Origin: Flammeovirgaceae bacterium UBA5008
GTDB taxonomy: Bacteria > Bacteroidota > Bacteroidia > Cytophagales > Cyclobacteriaceae
Direction: 5' to 3'
Assembly: GCA_002398365.1 (NCBI GenBank)
Contig: DGYK01000024.1
Span: 50,097-79,074, forward strand
Length of the DNA: 28,978 bases
This document shows positions 25,501 to 28,978 of the stretch, piece after piece. Position 1 is the first letter of the stretch. Every line of letters starts with the position of its first letter. The notes below the pieces were generated by a model. That model did no database searches. It was not told the DNA's origin and saw only the letters and a list, made by a program, of their open reading frames with translations. The position numbers and the translations under genes were made by a program.

Positions 25501-25728
25501 TTCTCTCCGGATGATGAACAAATCATGGCAGGTATGCATAGCATTACCACTGGCTTAAAGCCAGAAGATACAGATTTTACCATTCACGCATGGCCTACCC
25601 AAATCAAAACAATGGCAGGAGAGCTTTGTGGAAAGCTGAGACGTAATATGACGCAAGAGGAATGGGAAATATTCGTAGCTGAAGACTTGACCAGAGAATC
25701 TACCTGCTCCAATCTTCCCCTAAAATAA
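22549..25728 (+). CDS. nSTAND1 NTPase with membrane helix, coiled coil and WD40 propeller
   Basis: 1059-aa STAND-type signalling ATPase. Residues 19-38 have the nSTAND1 opening (NPFPGLRPF ... HLFFGRE), Walker A is GPSGSGKS at 59-66, Walker B is LVLVDQFEELF with Asp161, and the sensor region includes MRSDFIGDCAQFPEL and LPILQHALMRTW. HESLMRIW at about 401 closes the helical part. One membrane helix at about 507-526 follows a basic stretch (KRKLERAR), suggesting the NTPase is cytoplasmic. Residues about 530-645 are an Ala/Lys/Glu coiled coil. WD40 repeats fill about 700-1010, with EGHTKAAR and SGHTSQIEQIKFNHSGK as clear examples. The C-terminus (MTQEEWEIFVAED ... STC) is typical of nSTAND-WD40 proteins. 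It is the central switch of the gene cluster. Confidence 0.92.
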   Translation: MSQIVDETPGATAAVGTENPFPGLRPFKIEESHLFFGREGQSDEVLLKLSKSRFVGVIGPSGSGKSSFIYCGVLPILYGGFLTDASPNWEVIVTRPGSGPIDNLAESLLKTAKDYNLADTEDKKIKRTIVSTLLRSSSLGLVEAIQQSRRSADINYLVLVDQFEELFRFKDSTDPNSVNESLAFINLLMEAVNYEDSPIYVAITMRSDFIGDCAQFPELTRKINDSHYLIPQMTREQKRRAIEGPVAVGNANIAPRLVQQLLNDLGDNPDQLPILQHALMRTWSYWSRYKDYEGELVDLKHYEAIGTMSEALSMHANEAFDELDEDQQRICEIMFKAITEKRGENFGIRRPTRLNEIASIADVSENDVIAVIEKFREPGRSLLTPSYGTPLHSRSMIDISHESLMRIWVRLKNWVDDEADAVQMYLRLAEAAAMYQVGKAGLWRPPDLQLALNWQAKHKPTLVWGQRYNPAFERTIIFLEYSKKEFETEQRIKELEQKRKLERARTTAIVFGILMVIALLFLVFAFVQQAEAKRQEALATLNAKDALKQKGIADQKAKEALEAKDLAEAEKRKAEAAKKDAEAARDEAVIAKAQALENLDKATKAERAANIAKEKALAAEKEANIQKNVAIAAKKDADQRRYLSIAKSIALKSKQLNDIELQALLAQQAYNFNKKYEGYEYDDDVYNGLHAALDKFQHPLTKSLEGHTKAARAITTSPKSNSIYSGGSDGKIFQWKQQGGVWSGKILKEFTLPPPSTISIYYQVYSMDVSPDGNLLAIGGLFSDNRDANYAMVLDLNNPSGEPKKIIGFKADIENVTFSPDSKGFFARSNSGHSIMYSDLTTAKEVISSKEKITSIDLSPDGSRLAGVSEDGNLFVWDVKKNFSQTKYNILKDGLNDVLAVSFAPSGNDIIIGDQTGEIRIINNGIVRRTLSGHTSQIEQIKFNHSGKFMATASKDKTLRLWNMDKLKEQPTVLSNNDWVWSMAFSPDDEQIMAGMHSITTGLKPEDTDFTIHAWPTQIKTMAGELCGKLRRNMTQEEWEIFVAEDLTRESTCSNLPLK

Positions 25729-25734
25729 AGTAGC

Positions 25735-26829
25735 ATGAAGAGAATTTTAGTCGTTGTATTTCTGATTAGCTCATTTCTTACCGGAGTTGCACAAGATGCC
25801 TCAACGAATTGTGCTCAAAAGTTGCGATTAGCTCGTTCCACTTACGATCAGGGTCGCTTGCATGAACTTAAGGGTTTAGTGGAGTCTTGCCTTAAGAATG
25901 GTTTTACCAAGCAAGAAAAAGTGGAAGCATTGAAGTTGCTCACCATGTCTTATCTCTACTTGGAAGAACCCGAAAGAGCCGACAGCAGTATGCTTCTGTT
26001 GTTAAAAACAGATCCTTTCTTTGAATACAATGAAGATGTAGATCCACAAGAGTTCATCGGTTTGTACAACACGTTTCGCACCAAGCCGATCTTTAATGTG
26101 GGTTTGAAATTAGGTGTGAACACTACTTTTAACAATGTCACTGCCAATTATTATGTATCTGCAAATGGTCCTGGGAAATTAGAGTACACGCCACAAATCG
26201 GGTTTCAATTAGGATTAGCATTTGAACGAGCCATTTTTCAAAATTCAAAAATGGGATTTCTGAAAAGACTGACACTTGCTCCGGAAATACTCTATGTACC
26301 CAGAACCTACGGACTCAATAATGTTCAACCACTATTGGGAGACAATGGTATTTCCATTTCAACTTTTGAAGGTTCCGTCAATCAAAACTGGCTGGATTTA
26401 GATGTGCTGGTACAGTACAAACTGGTAAAAGATCGAAAAGGAAAAAAATCCACCTTCAACCCCTATGTAACTTTAGGCCCCAGCGTCAGTTATCTACTAG
26501 GCTCTACGCTCCAAGCTGTTCACACTTTTAAATCCGGCAACGTTACCTCTGGCCCAGACCTGGACGTTACTTCTACTGTTAATACACTGGTATACTCTGT
26601 AGTAGTAGGCGCTGGTGTAAAAATAAAAGTGGGAGGTATTTACCTGACAGGTGATGTTCGCTATCAACATGGCTTTTCCAATATTACAGATCCGGCCAAG
26701 CGGACCAATCTGGAGTCGGCATTGGATTATGGCTATGTCCCGGACGACTATACCATTAATAATGTCTCCATCATGATTGGTGGATCGTATCCTGTTTTCA
26801 GACCTAAGAAAAAAACGCACCGCAAATAA
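25735..26829 (+). CDS. Outer-membrane beta-barrel protein with N-terminal helical domain
   Basis: 364 aa. Signal peptide MKRILVVVFLISSFLTGVAQ. Residues 22-115 form a TPR-like helical region (KVEALKLLTMSYLYLEEPER) ending in DPFFEYNEDVDPQEF, a segment seen before PorT-like barrels in Bacteroidota. Residues about 118-355 alternate hydrophobic strands and turns (FNVGLKLGVNT, FNPYVTLGPSVSYLLGS, IYLTGDVRYQHGF) fitting an eight-strand OMP barrel. The tail is basic (KKKTHRK). It starts six bases after the nSTAND gene stop and is surely in the same transcript. It may be the outer-membrane end of that system. Confidence 0.85.
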   Translation: MKRILVVVFLISSFLTGVAQDASTNCAQKLRLARSTYDQGRLHELKGLVESCLKNGFTKQEKVEALKLLTMSYLYLEEPERADSSMLLLLKTDPFFEYNEDVDPQEFIGLYNTFRTKPIFNVGLKLGVNTTFNNVTANYYVSANGPGKLEYTPQIGFQLGLAFERAIFQNSKMGFLKRLTLAPEILYVPRTYGLNNVQPLLGDNGISISTFEGSVNQNWLDLDVLVQYKLVKDRKGKKSTFNPYVTLGPSVSYLLGSTLQAVHTFKSGNVTSGPDLDVTSTVNTLVYSVVVGAGVKIKVGGIYLTGDVRYQHGFSNITDPAKRTNLESALDYGYVPDDYTINNVSIMIGGSYPVFRPKKKTHRK

Positions 26830-26836
26830 TCGTTCG

Positions 26837-28054
26837 ATGAAGAAATTCGTTTTTGCACTTCTTGTGTTGGCTTCGTGTGCCAAAGAAGATTCGGTTGGCC
26901 CCGCATCTGCTAAAACCTTTATTCGTTACTTTAATGGAGGCAACAGCGATGAAGCCAAAGCCATCTTAGAAACTTCGGATAAAGGTCTTTTAATACTGGC
27001 CACCACTCAAGTAGCCATAGAAGGCGCGGACCCAATATTTAAAATAAAACTTATCAAAACGGATGCCTTTGGAAATCTGATTTGGCAGAAATTATATCCT
27101 GAAATTAACAACACTACAGACAGTTATAAGGGGAATGGACTTTCAGTTGACCCGGCTGGTGGTTACGTAATTGTGGGAGAAGATATTCAACAGAGTAAAT
27201 CAAAATTATTGATCCTTGTTGTCGGAGAAGATGGTACAGAAATATCCAAAAAGACCATGATGAGCACTTTTCCTGCCAAAGGTTTAGGCGTAATGCCCTC
27301 CCCTACTGTTGGGAATTTTTATGTATTAGGATCACTGCCTGAGGGTGCTTCCAGCAATAATATAATACTGACCGAGTGCAGACCAAAAACAGCCACCCTC
27401 CATTTTGATTCCTTGTGGTATCAAATTTATGGAGCTGGCACGCTAAATGGACTTATGAACAGAATTTACACGTACCAATCCAATATCTTCTTTGCTGCCA
27501 ATGTTGCAAAGGATTCAAACCCTATTCAAGTTCAATTCACTAAAACTCCTCCTAACTCTAAAGGTACGATTGGAGACTTCAGTTTGGGTGAACCAGGTAC
27601 AGAGGAAATTGGAGATGACTTAGTGCCCTTCGGTTTTGATTTTCTTTTGGTTGGCCAAAGTAAGGCCAATGCTACTGCTGACTTTTTAGTGATGCTAAAA
27701 AACATAAGTTCTGCTGGTATTGAAATCTCGTCAAAGACCTATCCAATTCCCTCCCAAGAGGGCCCTGCAAATGGAAATGGGGTTTGTATCTCCCGGAATG
27801 GTGGTACAGTAATCTTGGCAACATCCAAACTGAGCGGTAACCTTGGTAGAGGCGAAACAGATTATTGTTTAATTCGAGTTGATGGTGACGGAACTCAGCT
27901 TTGGACTAAATCCTATGGCAGCAAATACGAGGATGTAGGTGTGGGTATCATCACTACGAGCGATGGTGGCCATGTCATTTTAGGAACGACTAATTTGGCA
28001 AACACCAAAAGTATTTTAGTAATGAAGACCGATAGTAACGGAAATATAGAATAA
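26837..28054 (+). CDS. Surface-type lipoprotein with propeller-like repeats
   Basis: 405 aa from the ATG at 26837. The frame is open further upstream, to 26777, but that overlaps the barrel gene, while MKKFVFALLVLASC is a clean lipoprotein signal with lipobox LASC. The residues after the Cys, AKEDS, contain a Lys-(Asp/Glu)2 pattern like the lipoprotein export signal that sends lipoproteins to the cell surface in Bacteroidota. The mature part has propeller-like repeats, for example FKIKLIKTDAFGNLIWQKLY and CLIRVDGDGTQLWTKSYG, each followed by a GGYVIVGE- or GGHVILGT-type strand. It starts seven bases after the barrel gene stop. Ligand is unknown. Confidence 0.82.
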   Translation: MKKFVFALLVLASCAKEDSVGPASAKTFIRYFNGGNSDEAKAILETSDKGLLILATTQVAIEGADPIFKIKLIKTDAFGNLIWQKLYPEINNTTDSYKGNGLSVDPAGGYVIVGEDIQQSKSKLLILVVGEDGTEISKKTMMSTFPAKGLGVMPSPTVGNFYVLGSLPEGASSNNIILTECRPKTATLHFDSLWYQIYGAGTLNGLMNRIYTYQSNIFFAANVAKDSNPIQVQFTKTPPNSKGTIGDFSLGEPGTEEIGDDLVPFGFDFLLVGQSKANATADFLVMLKNISSAGIEISSKTYPIPSQEGPANGNGVCISRNGGTVILATSKLSGNLGRGETDYCLIRVDGDGTQLWTKSYGSKYEDVGVGIITTSDGGHVILGTTNLANTKSILVMKTDSNGNIE

Positions 28055-28166
28055 GAATAACTGAGTGAGTTGTTATGACTGTGCAGAGTACGCTCTAACC
28101 ATTCTAACATACTTTACTCCAATCTGAAATAGTAAGCATTTTTTGAATTTTTAATACTCTACCACT
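28055..28166. other. Intergenic gap at the end of the five-gene run
   Basis: 112 bases without a gene. A loose hairpin (ATAAC / GTTAT, ten-base loop) lies near 28060 but has no T-tract, and no exact TAnnTTTG box is visible. The gap is the largest break after 17917, so the following gene may have its own promoter. Confidence 0.4.
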
Positions 28167-28978
28167 ATGAAGAGAATCTACACTCTTTTTGCATTCTTGA
28201 CCCTTTTTTCTTGGATTAGCCAAGCCCAGCCTTCTACTCAAGCCACTAACATCAACTTTAGTGCGGTTGGTATCAATGGATTTACGATCAACTGGACCAA
28301 CGGAAATGGGGCAAACAGAATAGTGGTGGTCAACTCTGCGGCTATTACATTTAGCCCCGCGGCTTCAACTACCTATGCAGCCAACACCGATTTTTCTTTG
28401 GGAACTGATTTAGGTTCAGGGCAAAAGTGCGTATTTAATGGATCTGGCAATTCGGTGGCTATTACTGGACTAGCAGCAGGTACTCAATATTTTGTGAGAG
28501 TTTTTGAATACAATGGTGCTGCCGGAGCCGAGCTCTATAATGTTACAACTGCTACCAATAATCCGAATAGTAGATATTCTCTTGCGAACGCACCAAGCTC
28601 TGATGCCACTGGCTTAACATTTTCTTCTATAACTACTACCAGCATGACGGTTGGTTTGACACCGGGTAATGGCAGTTCAAGGATGTTGATTGCTTTCAAT
28701 GGTGCCATCGGGTTTGTTCCGGTGGATGGAACATCGTATACCGCCAACAGTAACTTTACGACCGCTACCAATCAGGCGGGCAACGGAAAAATTGTTGGTC
28801 TGGGTACGGGAAATTCATTCAACGTTACTAATCTAACAGCCAACACTTCCTACACATTCAAAGTAGTAGAAATCAATGGAACATTAGGATTAGGTTCCGA
28901 AAACTACTACAATGGTGGCACACCTCTTACCGGATCACAATCTACGGTACCAAATCCTCCTGGCACTCAAGCATCCAA
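28167..28978 (+). CDS. Secreted FN3-like repeat protein, 3' end outside window
   Basis: An open frame starts with ATG at 28167 and is still open at the window end (about 270 codons). Signal peptide MKRIYTLFAFLTLFSWISQA. Two repeats of about 120 residues follow with the same pattern: GFTINWTNGNGANRIVVV ... TYAANTDF ... LAAGTQYFVRVFEYNG, then SMTVGLTPGNGSSRMLIAF ... SYTANSNF ... LTANTSYTFKVVEING. These resemble fibronectin type III-like modules common in large T9SS cargo proteins of Bacteroidota. A C-terminal sorting domain is expected beyond the window but not seen. Its tie to the preceding operon is uncertain. Confidence 0.82.
   Translation, partial: MKRIYTLFAFLTLFSWISQAQPSTQATNINFSAVGINGFTINWTNGNGANRIVVVNSAAITFSPAASTTYAANTDFSLGTDLGSGQKCVFNGSGNSVAITGLAAGTQYFVRVFEYNGAAGAELYNVTTATNNPNSRYSLANAPSSDATGLTFSSITTTSMTVGLTPGNGSSRMLIAFNGAIGFVPVDGTSYTANSNFTTATNQAGNGKIVGLGTGNSFNVTNLTANTSYTFKVVEINGTLGLGSENYYNGGTPLTGSQSTVPNPPGTQAS

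Noticed and set aside
26777..26836. Upstream ATG for the lipoprotein gene
   Set aside because: It lies inside the barrel gene and would bury the lipobox signal behind 20 charged residues.

Overview
This window looks like chromosome of a member of the Bacteroidota, most likely a Cytophagales-type gliding or environmental bacterium. Four things point there: a secreted protein with a type IX secretion (T9SS) C-terminal sorting domain, family members typical of the phylum (DUF4290 next to murA, GSCFA protein, NagB fused to a PIG-L domain, nSTAND1-WD40), start codons mostly without Shine-Dalgarno sequences, and a few TAnnTTTG promoter boxes. I see no phage, insertion sequence, tRNA, rRNA or CRISPR array. 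Everything was read by eye; no database search was possible.

Left part (1-16 kb), mostly housekeeping. The 3' end of a UvrD/PcrA helicase gene is followed by a possible 28-codon ORF, then DUF4290 protein-murA (ATGA overlap) and a small two-helix membrane protein. On the minus strand comes nagB/PIG-L fusion -> exonuclease III -> a large secreted CARDB/Ig-like T9SS cargo protein. GSCFA protein-menE (ATGA overlap) and menC supply menaquinone synthesis; between them lies a two-gene minus-strand unit, an 85-aa protein and a LexA-like XRE/S24 repressor, preceded by three copies of a 13-bp CTAA-N5-TTAG-like candidate operator. queA follows and ends at a strong bidirectional terminator shared with a TPR/beta-propeller/OmpA envelope protein.

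Right part (17.9-28 kb), the most unusual region. Five closely spaced plus-strand genes look like one operon: (1) a nucleotide-transporter-like (NTT/MFS) membrane protein fused to HEAT repeats and a cyclic-nucleotide-binding-like domain; (2) a TIR / DUF4062-like / TIR-like protein; (3) an nSTAND1 NTPase with one membrane helix, a long coiled coil and a C-terminal WD40 propeller; (4) a secreted helical plus beta-barrel outer-membrane protein; (5) a lipoprotein with a possible surface-export signal. A sixth gene (FN3-like, partial) starts after a 112-bp gap and runs off the end.

My inference is that genes 1-5 form an envelope-spanning, STAND-centred signalling or conflict system: an outer-membrane/surface module, a periplasmic WD40 sensor, a cytoplasmic NTPase switch, and TIR- and nucleotide-linked partners. 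The parts are well supported; the joint function is not. Two predicted nucleotide-handling sites look degenerate (the TIR catalytic Glu position and the cNMP-binding Arg), so the TIR and cNMP-like modules may act as scaffolds rather than as an enzyme and a cAMP sensor.
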